A stretch of DNA of 64,000 nt from Bradyrhizobium elkanii USDA 76 (lineage in GTDB: Bacteria > Pseudomonadota > Alphaproteobacteria > Rhizobiales > Xanthobacteraceae), in assembly GCF_023278185.1 (NCBI RefSeq), contig NZ_CP066356.1, positions 1,728,001 through 1,792,000 of the forward strand, given 5' to 3'. A program made the translations under genes and the position numbers. This document shows positions 25,622 to 34,000 of the stretch, piece by piece (position 1 is the first letter of the stretch; every line of letters starts with the position of its first letter). Below the pieces are notes generated by a model. It ran no database searches, had not been told where the DNA came from, and saw only the letters and a list, made by a program, of their open reading frames with translations.

Positions 25622-27360
25622 GGGCGGCCTCTTCCTGAGTAAGCTGTCGTATCGTCGAGCCTGAAGGCCGCATCCACGCGCGCGCTGATGCCGAGGGCCA
25701 AGATATCGCGCTCCGGGCACGCGAACAGCGTCGACCAGAACGAGAGAAGGGCATTGAGCGCCGGATTGTAGCGCCTCACTGTGCGCTCGCGGGCAAAATC
25801 GGTCGCCGTGGTTCTGTTCCCCTGCGTGATGCCTTCGAACACGGTGCGCGGCTCGAGCAGAAGCCAGAGCCGCTCGTCCGCCCAATCCAGCCGGATGCCC
25901 AGGCCCTCCCGCCAACTCAGTTCGGGATGCTTCGGTACCGTTCCACCGAGGCTGCCGGTCAGTTTCTTGAGCGGCCCCCACTTCGCGTCGTCGATCGAGG
26001 CCGGGGTCAAGAGATCGCTGCTTCGGCGACGATCTGCAGTCATCGCATGCGTTCGGGTCAGCGCGCGGGTCAACGCCTCACGGAGAAGCCCACGCTCTTG
26101 GCTTTCGTAGCGCAATCGGCGGACTTCGATCGCGTGCAGGTCGAAGCTTTCAATGTCGTAGGCCGAAAGCACGGCTCGCACGTTGGCGTCGGAGCCGAAA
26201 GCGAGTACTCCGGCTCGTGACCGGGTCGCGAGCACCGGCAGGGCTGCGGCTTCGATCGCCGACCTGACCTCCGCCACGCCGCCGATGCCGCATCCGACGC
26301 GGCGACAAACGGTCGGCGTTTCGATCAATTCGAGTGCATTGAGCCGGACCACTGGAAAACCGCGCTTGCCGGTTGGTCGCGGTGCGGGCGACCAGATTCG
26401 TCGCTCCGAAGCGAGTTCGTCCAAGGCCTTAGTGTCCAGATCCTCCGCCAGGCGAACGAGGTCGCGCAAGACCTCGTCGAAATTCTCGATCGGCACCAGC
26501 CCGCCGTCGACGCCTTTGCGGGCGGCGGCCGCCAAGAGCCGTTTGACGCGCGGCAACGGCGGGTCCTCGCCGCGATGGAGCCAGAAGATACCGGCAGGAA
26601 AAGGGGTGTCGCGCTCGAGAGCCGTTTCCAGGGTGTCCATGATGGAGTCGTCGCGGCCGCTGTAGCCAGCTACGATCAGGCCCCACCGGCCGCAACTGTC
26701 GATCAACAGCGACCTGAGTTTCGCATCCTGTTCGCGCAGTTCGTCTCCGGTGTTCTTCAGTCTGCGCGATCGAAAGTCGCCGTGCATTTTGACTTCGACG
26801 GGCCAACGCCCCTCGTCGATGACTTGGCGCCCAAGACTTCTGGTCTCGATCGCCACCGTCGTCAACTGACCAGTTCCGCCGTAGACCTTCGCGCAGCCGT
26901 CAGCGATCAACGGATCGAAGTTGGTCGTCCAGACGAGACGAGCACGTCCGGCCCGCATCATTGTCGCAAGAGCGACGTGTCCGTAAGACGGCTTGGCGCC
27001 GCTCACCTTCGACGCGATGTAGGTTCGACGGTCCGCCTCGCTCGGATAGACGGCTTCGAAGAGAGCCGCATACTCGTCGGGAGCGCCGGGCGGCGGCAAA
27101 TTCCCGATGCCATCGACGAATGACTGCAGTTCGCGCCGGACGGCTGGGTTGGCAAGGTCGGCGACCATTTTCGGGGAGACGCGCCGCTGACTTATGTAGA
27201 GCTGTTGCTTGAACTCCCAGATCATGTCCCACGCCGTCGGGATGCCGGCGGCCGCCGATCCACCGGCTCCGAGCAACCACATCAGATTTCCGCCCCGTTG
27301 CGAGAAGCGGCGCGCAAAATCATCCGCAGCGACGGCTGGATAGGTCGAATCGGCTGACAT
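25618..27360 (-). CDS. SIR2-APAZ NADase effector of a short Argonaute (SPARSA) system
   Basis: 580 residues. The SIR2 domain (about 15-305) has the NAD-binding LLGAGGSAAAGIP (29-41), VWTTNFDPLIADG (143-155), KMHGDFRS with catalytic H193, and GYSGRDDSIMDTL (232-244). The remainder (about 310-580) is the APAZ region that replaces the missing N-PAZ half of Argonaute (for example KHPELSWREGLGIRLDWAD and TTATDFARERTVRRYNPALN). It overlaps the Argonaute gene by four bases, so the two are made in equal amounts. The known mechanism (Geobacter, Caballeronia and Paraburkholderia systems) is RNA-guided recognition of invader DNA followed by NAD+ hydrolysis and cell death. All SIR2 active-site motifs are intact. 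Confidence 0.93.
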   Translation of the reverse strand: MSADSTYPAVAADDFARRFSQRGGNLMWLLGAGGSAAAGIPTAWDMIWEFKQQLYISQRRVSPKMVADLANPAVRRELQSFVDGIGNLPPPGAPDEYAALFEAVYPSEADRRTYIASKVSGAKPSYGHVALATMMRAGRARLVWTTNFDPLIADGCAKVYGGTGQLTTVAIETRSLGRQVIDEGRWPVEVKMHGDFRSRRLKNTGDELREQDAKLRSLLIDSCGRWGLIVAGYSGRDDSIMDTLETALERDTPFPAGIFWLHRGEDPPLPRVKRLLAAAARKGVDGGLVPIENFDEVLRDLVRLAEDLDTKALDELASERRIWSPAPRPTGKRGFPVVRLNALELIETPTVCRRVGCGIGGVAEVRSAIEAAALPVLATRSRAGVLAFGSDANVRAVLSAYDIESFDLHAIEVRRLRYESQERGLLREALTRALTRTHAMTADRRRSSDLLTPASIDDAKWGPLKKLTGSLGGTVPKHPELSWREGLGIRLDWADERLWLLLEPRTVFEGITQGNRTTATDFARERTVRRYNPALNALLSFWSTLFACPERDILALGISARVDAAFRLDDTTAYSGRGRP

Positions 27361-27448
27361 GCGAGTATTCTAGTTGTAGGACTTGCCTTGTACGGCTTAG
27401 GATTGGCCTTCTGTCATCCTGCCCACCGGAATCTTTTGGTCGCTCCCG

Positions 27449-27715
27449 TCACCTCGACTTCGCGCGACGTACGCCTTCGCCCGTCTTGTCACTCGCGAAG
27501 GTGAACTCGATATCGCATTCGACTTCGAGATATTGCCGCAGCGTCTGCAGCACGGCCTTGCGGCGCGGATCGGTTCGATCGGATGGCTTGGCCGTCTCGA
27601 ACGTTGCGATGGCCTTCCGCGACACGCCAGCCTTCTGCCCAAGTTCGGTTTGACTCCATCCGAGCAGGGCGCGCGCTGCTCGAAGCAGGGAGGGGGTGAG
27701 CAGGTGGTCGTCCAT
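27449..27715 (-). CDS. XRE-family HTH regulator upstream of SPARSA
   Basis: 88 residues. HTH core at about 8-65: LLRAARALLGWSQTELGQKA, then GVSRKAIATFETAK, and a short C-terminal tail with LRQYLEVECDIEFTF. It is 88 bases upstream of the SIR2-APAZ gene on the same strand and faces the HNH operon across a gap with two clear palindromes. A role as repressor of both divergent operons is likely from position. It could alternatively belong to the mobile element rather than to the defence system. Confidence 0.85.
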   Translation of the reverse strand: MDDHLLTPSLLRAARALLGWSQTELGQKAGVSRKAIATFETAKPSDRTDPRRKAVLQTLRQYLEVECDIEFTFASDKTGEGVRRAKSR

Positions 27716-27791
27716 CGGAATCTATCAGTTCTCCGGCCGGGCCTCCGAACGGGGCGAGCTACTAATCAATGGTTACATTTTTACCTTTCCT

Positions 27792-27851
27792 GTTAACCGA
27801 CGGTTAAGGTTAACGAGAATTTCCGGGTTTTTGGGGACAATTTGTCCCCAA
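27792..27851. promoter_or_regulatory. candidate operators between xre and the HNH operon
   Basis: Two dyads stand in the 190-base divergent gap. The first is GTTAACC (27792-27798) with GGTTAAC (27808-27814), containing a nested TAACCG-A-CGGTTA. The second has arms TTGGGGACA (27831-27839) and TGTCCCCAA (27843-27851) around ATT. Position between a divergent XRE gene and an operon start makes them likely repressor sites. Confidence 0.6.
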
Positions 27852-27906
27852 ACCAGAAGAACTGTGCTACACCGCCCCTCAGGAAACTGACCGGGGACGA
27901 TGACCG

Positions 27907-28218
27907 ATGGTGGATTACGAGAAACATCTGCGTAGCGCCGCTTGGCGGCAGATTCGCCAGCGTGCGATCGCGGCCGCCGGCCATCGCTGCGTGCTCTGCG
28001 CGGCGACCGAGCAGCTCGAGGCGCACCATCGCACCTACGACAACCTCGGAGATGAGCGCGATGGCGACCTCACGGTGCTGTGCCACGAGTGCCACGAGGT
28101 GGTGACCAGCATGCTGCGCGCCCGTCGTTACGCGGCCAAGCCGGCCTCGTATGCCAACATCGTCCGCAGCATCGCCGAGACGGCACCGCTCTTCGATCCC
28201 ACCGAGGGGGAGATCTGA
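27907..28218 (+). CDS. HNH nuclease-like zinc protein
   Basis: 103 residues. The region 9-66 has the HNH plan: RSAAWRQIRQRAIAAAGHRC, then CVLCAATEQLEAHHRTYDN and LTVLCHECHEVV. Two CxxC pairs for zinc and the HH pair of the beta-beta-alpha metal site are present. Such small HNH proteins are frequent in phage and mobile elements. It is the first gene of a tight plus-strand operon; the next gene starts two bases after its stop. The target is unknown. Confidence 0.78.
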   Translation: MVDYEKHLRSAAWRQIRQRAIAAAGHRCVLCAATEQLEAHHRTYDNLGDERDGDLTVLCHECHEVVTSMLRARRYAAKPASYANIVRSIAETAPLFDPTEGEI

Positions 28219-28220
28219 TC

Positions 28221-28796
28221 ATGGCGGTGGAGATGATCACCCTCCGTCTGGTCGGCGTCGGCCCCATGCTGATGCACTCCAGCAGGCTCGCCGACCCGTT
28301 CGACCCCACCGCGAAGGCGCTCAAAAAGCTCACGGGGAAGCAGCACAAAACCGACGCTGACCATCACCGGATCGCGGAGCTCGAGTGGCACGGATCGCTG
28401 TGGCTTCACGAAGGCCGGCCGTGTCTGCCGCCGTCCGCGATCAAGGGTGCGCTCGTCAACGGCGCCAAGACGGTCCGCAAGGGCAAGGCGACCAAGGCGG
28501 CCTTCGTCGCCGAGGGTCCCGCGATGCTCGAGTACGATGGCCCGAAGACGGTCGAAGAGCTCTGGCAGGACCCGCGCTTCCGCCACCGCGAGATCGTGCG
28601 CGTCGACGACTCGCGGGTGGCGCGCACGCGTCCGTGCTTCGACGGCTGGAGCGCGACCGTACGCGGCTCGTTCATCACCACCATTATTAACCGGGAGGAC
28701 GTCGTGAGCTACTTCCGCATGGCGGGTCCCTTCGGCATCGGCGACCACCGTCCCGACTTCGGTCGCTTCCTGATCGAGGAGTCGCAGCTCGAATAG
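28221..28796 (+). CDS. phage-type hypothetical protein with RAMP-like motifs
   Basis: 191 residues from the ATG two bases after the HNH stop. The sequence LRLVGVGPMLMHSSRLADPF, HRIAELEWHGSLWLHEGRP, LPPSAIKGALVNGAK, a run ARTRPCFDGWSATV and a C-terminal GPFGIGDHRPDFGRFLIEE match a protein family I recall from many phage genomes (LMHxxRLADP..., W, GxGDxRPxFGRF). PxSxxKGAL and hGxGxxRPxxGRF resemble the RAMP fold motifs of Cas5/6/7 and Cmr proteins, suggesting a single-strand nucleic-acid binding role. Function is inference; no CRISPR array or other Cas gene is nearby. Confidence 0.6.
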   Translation: MAVEMITLRLVGVGPMLMHSSRLADPFDPTAKALKKLTGKQHKTDADHHRIAELEWHGSLWLHEGRPCLPPSAIKGALVNGAKTVRKGKATKAAFVAEGPAMLEYDGPKTVEELWQDPRFRHREIVRVDDSRVARTRPCFDGWSATVRGSFITTIINREDVVSYFRMAGPFGIGDHRPDFGRFLIEESQLE

Positions 28797-28865
28797 TCTT
28801 GGCATGGCTCGACACCGCGAGGCTAGGCGTGGTCCGGCACGGCGTGACGTGACGGGGCGTGTCCC

Positions 28866-28905
28866 GGCGAGGCAGGGCAGGGTCCGCCAAGGACCCTCCC
28901 TCGCC
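28866..28905 (+). other. long GC-rich hairpin between operon genes
   Basis: An inner stem AGGGTCC-GCCAA-GGACCCT is extended by an outer GGCGAGG / CCTCGCC pairing, with an asymmetric internal bulge. It sits in the 177-base gap between the RAMP-like gene and the next ORF. Only a weak T stretch (CCTTTTC) follows, so it may be an attenuator or processing site rather than a full terminator. Confidence 0.5.
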
Positions 28906-28973
28906 TAACCTTTTCAAATTCCGCATCTCAACATCACGCGCGGCCTGCCGCGCGAATGACGGAGCTTTGCCCG

Positions 28974-29417
28974 ATGAAAGAAGGCGAATTCCCGGACGGC
29001 GAGGCGCTGCCTCCGGTGCTCTTCTACTGGCGCACAAAAACGGCTGAATCCTTCGACGAACGCGCTCGCTCCGAGGTCGCCAGCTTCGTCGCCGGCATCT
29101 CCGCCACGATGCCCGAGTGGCGTGCGGTGATCCGCGGCGACGCTGCCGCCGCCATCGGCATCGTCATCGGACGTCGAATCCCCGAGCGCATCGGCCTGCG
29201 CGTCGATCTCAGCATGACAGTGTTGCTGGCCTGCGCCTTGTTTGATCCCGCCGCGGCGATGGTGCTGTCGCACACGCTCGCCCGCATGCCGATCGAGACG
29301 CGCGAGCGCACGCGCCTCTCGGCATCCTGGTCGATGCACGAGATCTGGCTCGGCAGCCGCCGTGCCGGCGCCCGTGTTCCCAAGACGCCGCCCCGGCTGA
29401 CGGGAGGTGGGTCGTGA
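28974..29417 (+). CDS. hypothetical protein of the AAA-protease operon
   Basis: 147 residues from ATG 28974, which has GGAG eight bases upstream; a second ATG at 28956 lies right after a perfect 7-base-pair hairpin (28937-28954). It begins MKEGEFPDGEALPPVLFYWR and has a helical middle SEVASFVAGISATMPEWRAV and AAAIGIVIGRRIPERIG, suggestive of a small soluble helical protein. The stop overlaps the next start (TGATG). I do not recognise the family; co-conservation with the downstream protease would be the best clue to its role. Confidence 0.6.
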   Translation: MKEGEFPDGEALPPVLFYWRTKTAESFDERARSEVASFVAGISATMPEWRAVIRGDAAAAIGIVIGRRIPERIGLRVDLSMTVLLACALFDPAAAMVLSHTLARMPIETRERTRLSASWSMHEIWLGSRRAGARVPKTPPRLTGGGS

Positions 29418-29566
29418 TGGTGCAGCCGACGAGCGACCTGCATGCCGATTTTTCCGCCTTGAACGCGTCCTTGATCGTCGTCGCCAGCGACAACGAGCAG
29501 GACTTCGCCGCGGCGCTTGGCTACCCGAACGAGCGCCTCGGGTCCGATCCTCTCATCGAGATCTAG
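29417..29566 (+). CDS. 49-residue protein between hypothetical and AAA-protease genes
   Basis: MVQPTSDLHADFSALNASLI then VVASDNEQDFAAALGYPNER and a tail LGSDPLIEI. The ATG overlaps the previous stop and has GGGAGGTGG upstream; the next gene begins two bases after its stop. The coupling on both sides makes it credible. No family is recognised; it is too short for catalysis and could be an adaptor or antitoxin-like partner of its neighbours. Confidence 0.5.
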   Translation: MVQPTSDLHADFSALNASLIVVASDNEQDFAAALGYPNERLGSDPLIEI

Positions 29567-29568
29567 AC

Positions 29569-31839
29569 ATGAACGAGACCACGAGCATGTCGAGTGTCTT
29601 TGGGCCCCGTAACGGCGGTACGCACCGCCCGGAGTCCTTCGCCGGCACCGGCATTGGACCCATCGAGCGGCGGGCTTACGGGCAGGCTTGGCGCGATGCC
29701 TTGCGCTTCCGGTGGAACCTCGCCGTGGGCGACGATCGGCCGCCTATCGCCCGGTCGGGCGGCTTCGCCAGTCTGACGCGCTTGGCGGATGTCGATGGCG
29801 ACACTGGCTTCGAGGAGAATGCAAGCCGCGAGGGATGCCCCCCGAGCCCGGCGCGAATTGCCGCGGCTCTGCTGCTCGCCCGCGCTTTCGACGCCGCGCC
29901 GGACGCTGCGCGGGACTTGATCTGCGGCGGCGCTCCCGTTGTCGTCGACATCGCCGACGGCGCGATGCTCGACGCGCTTAAAGGCGGGTGGCGCGGGATG
30001 TTTTTCGACGACGCGCTGCGTATGATCGACCTGGTCAAGACCGCTCCCGGCCGTCGCGACGGTCTCGACGGCGCCTATATCGTGCTGAGGGAGCCGCTCA
30101 AAGGCGCTGCCAAACAGCGGCTGGAGCGCGTCGCTGCCGACATGTGCGCCTACGCGCTGCCCTTCGTGGCGTTCTCGTCCAACGGCCGCGCCTGCCTTCC
30201 GAAAGTGCTGAACGAAGCGGCCCGGTACCGGATCGAGTTGCCCATGCTCGATCCCGCGACGGTGTCGCGCACCATCCGCGCCGTCACCGGCATCAGGACG
30301 GCGGTCGATGTGCCGGCGGAGACGATGCGCGATGTTGGTGTAGGTGACCTCGCAGCGGCGATTCGGTTCGACCGCACGCCGGAAGAATGCGTCGACGAGC
30401 TGCACCGTCTCGCCGCCTCGAAGAGGGCCGAACGGCCGTCGCGGGGGCTGGCGCTCTCCGAGATCCATGGCATGGCTGGTGCGCGCGCCTGGGCTGACGA
30501 TGCGATCGCTGATCTCGCCGCCTGGCGACACGGCGAGATCCCCTGGGATGCGGTCTCGAGCGCCGTGATGCTCGCTGGGCCACCCGGCGTCGGCAAGACG
30601 CTGTTCGCAGAGGCGTTCGCGCGTAGCGCGTCAGGCGAGGATTCGAAATCAGGCATCCCGCTGATCGTCTGCTCGTATTATTCCTGGCAGGCAGAGGGGC
30701 ACTTAGGCGATTTCCTGGCGGCGATGCGCCGAGACTTCGCCTCCGCCCGGGCTCAGGCGCCCTGCGTGATGCTGCTCGAGGAATGCGATAGTTTCGTCGA
30801 CCGTCGCGCCGTCAAGCACTCGCACTCAGACTACGTCAGGAATTGCATCAACGCGCTGCTTGAGGAGGTTGATGGTGTGCGCCGGCGGGAGGGCGTCTTC
30901 CTGATCGGCTGCACCAACGAGGTCGAGGCTTGCGATCCCGCGCTGCTGCGGGCGGGCCGCTTCGAGAACGTGGTGCGCATCAGTCCGCCCGATCAGGACG
31001 AGCTCAAGAAGATCTTCCGGGTTCGGTTGAAGGGCGATCTGGTCGGCGTGGACATCTCCACCGTCGTGATGTCGGCAGCTGGCATGACCGGCGCCGACGC
31101 GGAGCGCGCGGTGAAGGACGCACGCCGTGTGGCGCGGCGGGAGAACCGCGAACTCAGGCTCGACGACCTCCGTCTTGCTCTCGTCGGCGACCACGACGTT
31201 TCCGGCAAGCTGCGCTGGAGGACGTCGATCCACGAAGCGGGCCACGCGGTGGTCGATGTGCTCCGCTTCGGCCCCGACGGCGTCGTCGCCAACACGACGC
31301 GCACGGACCGGCGGCTCGGGATGTCGATGCGTACCACCCGCCAGGTCTTCGAAGGCACGGCGAGCGATTATAGGTCACGTATCGAAGTCTTGCTCGCCGG
31401 CCGTGCCGCCGAGGAAGTCCTGCTCGGTGAGGCGTCCCACGGCGCCCAACAGGATCTGGCGGAGGCCACCAGGCTGAGCTGCGCGATGTTAGGCGGCCTG
31501 GGTTTGGCGGGACCGTCGCCCCTGACGCACCTCGGCGACCCGCGCCATGCGGAGGAATTTCTCCGCCACGTCGATATTCGCGCCGCGGTCGGCATCGAGC
31601 TTGCCGAGGCTGACCGTGCCTGCCATGACCTGCTCGAGGGCAACCGGACGGCGTTGATCGCGGTGGCGCGCCGGCTGTTCGAGCGGGGTAGCGTCGACGG
31701 CGCCGAAATCGCCGCGCTGCTCGAGGCCGAGCGCTCGGCGGCAGCAGACGCGGAGGGCGCCCGGGGAGAGGACGATGCTCCATTTTCGGGCGAGCAGGGC
31801 GGCACTGTGATCGCTTTTCCGGAACTCAGTCGCGATTGA
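29569..31839 (+). CDS. soluble AAA+ zinc metalloprotease, FtsH-like, in a mobile-element operon
   Basis: 756 residues from the ATG (MNETTSMSSVF). The N-terminal 320 residues are unlike FtsH and have no membrane segments. The AAA+ module carries Walker A GPPGVGKT, Walker B CVMLLEECDS and the second region of homology with DPALLRAGRFENV. It is followed by the M41 peptidase motif HEAGHAVV (zinc-binding HExxH) and the conserved GRAAEEVLLGEASHGAQQDL region with the third ligand aspartate. It should unfold and degrade protein in the cytoplasm. FtsH normally has two N-terminal transmembrane helices; their loss and the phage-like neighbours suggest a specialised role in this element, for example activation or destruction of a partner. 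It is the last gene of the operon. Confidence 0.88.
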   Translation: MNETTSMSSVFGPRNGGTHRPESFAGTGIGPIERRAYGQAWRDALRFRWNLAVGDDRPPIARSGGFASLTRLADVDGDTGFEENASREGCPPSPARIAAALLLARAFDAAPDAARDLICGGAPVVVDIADGAMLDALKGGWRGMFFDDALRMIDLVKTAPGRRDGLDGAYIVLREPLKGAAKQRLERVAADMCAYALPFVAFSSNGRACLPKVLNEAARYRIELPMLDPATVSRTIRAVTGIRTAVDVPAETMRDVGVGDLAAAIRFDRTPEECVDELHRLAASKRAERPSRGLALSEIHGMAGARAWADDAIADLAAWRHGEIPWDAVSSAVMLAGPPGVGKTLFAEAFARSASGEDSKSGIPLIVCSYYSWQAEGHLGDFLAAMRRDFASARAQAPCVMLLEECDSFVDRRAVKHSHSDYVRNCINALLEEVDGVRRREGVFLIGCTNEVEACDPALLRAGRFENVVRISPPDQDELKKIFRVRLKGDLVGVDISTVVMSAAGMTGADAERAVKDARRVARRENRELRLDDLRLALVGDHDVSGKLRWRTSIHEAGHAVVDVLRFGPDGVVANTTRTDRRLGMSMRTTRQVFEGTASDYRSRIEVLLAGRAAEEVLLGEASHGAQQDLAEATRLSCAMLGGLGLAGPSPLTHLGDPRHAEEFLRHVDIRAAVGIELAEADRACHDLLEGNRTALIAVARRLFERGSVDGAEIAALLEAERSAAADAEGARGEDDAPFSGEQGGTVIAFPELSRD

Positions 31840-32009
31840 GTTCGCGGTTGTTTGAGCCGGTCTGAAGCCCATCTTGGACTGACTGACGGCTGCCCTGCCT
31901 TGAGCGTCGTCGTTTATCGGCTGACCGCCGGGAACGCATGGACGCGACCATGACTTCCCAGCACGATCGCGTACGGTCATGCGTCCCCCCGCTGGGCGTG
32001 CGCTGGAGC

Positions 32010-32759
32010 TTAGCCATCGTCCTGATCAGCTCGGCATGCGTTCAGGACTTCGGCTTCGAAATACTTCCAAGAAGCAATCTTGCTGGCGCCATTGCCAACT
32101 CGTCGGGCAACCTTGATCAGGCAGGACTTCACTTCGCGCTCATCAAAGTGCATCAGCCACGTCGCGACAGGCGCCAAGTTGTTGATACCTGGGGCAGACC
32201 AGTCAATTGCGGGTCCTAGCTCCACCGCAATCCCTTCGATGGTTCGAACGGCGTAGATGATGGCGTCTACGTCGAGGCGCCCGGGCTCGGGAAACGGCTC
32301 GATGAAGCTGGGTAGGGGCTGGTTCTGTCTGGGTGTTTCATCATGGTAGATTACGCTGAAATTCGTTCCGGTAGGCACCTGAACGACGTTCTGGTTATCA
32401 CCAGAAACAGCTTCATTCTTCAGTGTGGGGTGGGAAGGAGTATCCGCAGGAGGCGGGCCGACCGGCGGAGCTGCGGTCGGCGGCGGTTCGAGAGGACGGA
32501 TCAGGAGAGTGATCCAGTCGGACGTACGCTTGCGATTGACGTTCCTCGATTTACGGTGGATGAGTTTAAGCGCTTCAAGTTTGGCCAATACGGTGCAGAC
32601 CGTGCGCTCAGTGAGGCGGGTCCGATTTGCGATGGTTTTTTGTTTGGGCCAACACACATTGGCGTCGTTCGCGCGATCGCAGAGGTCGAGGAGAACGATT
32701 TTCTCTGTGGACGTGATGTTGAGCTGCTTCCATCCCCATATCGTCGCCTGAAGGCTCAT
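32010..32759 (-). CDS. helix-turn-helix replication-type protein
   Basis: 249 residues. The winged HTH at about 12-75 (KIVLLDLCDRANDANVCWPK, QKTIANRTRLTERTVCTVLAKL, EALKLIHRKS) resembles plasmid/phage replication initiators of the helix-turn-helix 36 type. A proline-rich linker (about 90-115) leads to a C-terminal part with LDVDAIIYAVRTIEGIAVEL. Its start overlaps the ParB stop by four bases (ATGA), so the pair is co-translated. A replication or partition role for an integrative element is inferred from the pairing. Confidence 0.65.
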   Translation of the reverse strand: MSLQATIWGWKQLNITSTEKIVLLDLCDRANDANVCWPKQKTIANRTRLTERTVCTVLAKLEALKLIHRKSRNVNRKRTSDWITLLIRPLEPPPTAAPPVGPPPADTPSHPTLKNEAVSGDNQNVVQVPTGTNFSVIYHDETPRQNQPLPSFIEPFPEPGRLDVDAIIYAVRTIEGIAVELGPAIDWSAPGINNLAPVATWLMHFDEREVKSCLIKVARRVGNGASKIASWKYFEAEVLNACRADQDDG

Positions 32760-34000
32760 TTGCCGTCCTCGGATTGGAAGGCTTCAAACGATTGGGATTC
32801 CAGGGTCGTGGCCGCAGCGTTGGTTTCGTCGATCCAGGCAAGAAATGCCTCGCGAGCGGGAACGGAGGCTTCATGCCAGGCTGCTTGCAGGGCGGCGAGT
32901 CCCCGGACGCCTTCATCGCACTTAACTGGTTGGTCGCCGGGCTGGGCCGAGATCAGACCGCCGCGCGACTGCCTATACGACATGGGACTGTCGCCTGATC
33001 CCCATTGGTCCACCGCCGAGACATCTTGACCGGCGGCCGCCTCCTTGATGAGGGCCTCGCGCGTGTCCAGCGGCAACATGGGCAGTGTGTCAAGTTCGTT
33101 GCCCCGGTCCAACGATGTGCCGACAACACGCTCGAGATCGTTGCGCCCGTTCCGAGAGGCACGCTGAACAATCCGCTGAACGGACCGCGCAGACTTGCCG
33201 ATCCGCCTCGCGGTGGTCTCGACAAAGGAGGGCGACGCATCCGCCACACTGGCGGATGCGTGTGCCCGACCCATGGCACGATTGGCTGCGGCCGCTCCTC
33301 TGGCCTTCGGTTTGCCGTGCAACTGCTCGTGGAGCTCCCGACAGCGATCAATGGCAAGCGCTTCTTGCGCCGGCGTGAACGGGCTTCGAACGAGGTTTTC
33401 TTCGATTTCCCAAAGTTCTGCTTCCTCATCGGTGAGTCCGACGACGCGGCAAAGAATCTGGTCCTCGCCACTGGTACGTGCGGCATTGAGCCTCTGTAGG
33501 CCAGCAACGAGCAGGAATTTGCCCGGGTTCATGGGATCCGGTCGGACAACCACCGGCTGGATGACGTCATTGGTGGACAGGGAGCCAACCATGACTGGGA
33601 TGAATTCGTCGATGATGCCACGGAGCCGATGACCGACCGAGATGTCGACCAGACGCACGAGCCTAAGAGCATCCACTCGGACGTCGGCATTAGTCACGAG
33701 CGGATCATCGAAGGGATTGGGCAACGATGGGGTTTCCCTCAACGTCGCGTTCGGAGCTTCGATCGCGTGCAGTGATGTGCCAGCGTCGTTGGCATCTTGC
33801 GCGAGGTCCGAGGCGGGAGTGGTGGAATGGCCTTTCGGCGAATGCGAATCGTTGTTCGCGACTTTGAGGATGTGAGACCGCCTGAGTTTAGGAAAGGCGT
33901 AGGGCCGGCAGGGCGCCGCTTTGTGCTGAGATGCCTCGACCGAGCGGGAATCCTCAGAGCTCTCCAAGAGTTCATCAATGCCGATTTTGGGCCGTTCCAC
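32756..34000 (-). CDS. ParB/RepB-type partition protein
   Basis: 414 residues from a GTG with AGGAG upstream (MERPKIGIDELLES); longer in-frame starts upstream lack a ribosome site. The ParB N-terminal domain is about 150-280: DVIQPVVVRPDPMNPGKFLL, VAGLQRLNAARTSGEDQILCRVV, EENLVRSPFTPAQEALAIDRC. The HTH follows (RIGKSARSVQRIVQRA). The first 140 residues are charged and variable. It likely binds the GGACTAGTC-type repeats found upstream. No ParA partner is in the window. With the HTH gene it marks a plasmid-like or ICE-like element. Confidence 0.82.
   Translation of the reverse strand: MERPKIGIDELLESSEDSRSVEASQHKAAPCRPYAFPKLRRSHILKVANNDSHSPKGHSTTPASDLAQDANDAGTSLHAIEAPNATLRETPSLPNPFDDPLVTNADVRVDALRLVRLVDISVGHRLRGIIDEFIPVMVGSLSTNDVIQPVVVRPDPMNPGKFLLVAGLQRLNAARTSGEDQILCRVVGLTDEEAELWEIEENLVRSPFTPAQEALAIDRCRELHEQLHGKPKARGAAAANRAMGRAHASASVADASPSFVETTARRIGKSARSVQRIVQRASRNGRNDLERVVGTSLDRGNELDTLPMLPLDTREALIKEAAAGQDVSAVDQWGSGDSPMSYRQSRGGLISAQPGDQPVKCDEGVRGLAALQAAWHEASVPAREAFLAWIDETNAAATTLESQSFEAFQSEDGK

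Noticed and set aside
28221..28796. A Cas-type gene of a CRISPR system
   Set aside because: The RAMP-like motifs are suggestive but no repeats, Cas1/Cas2 or effector are in the window, and the family is one I know from phages.
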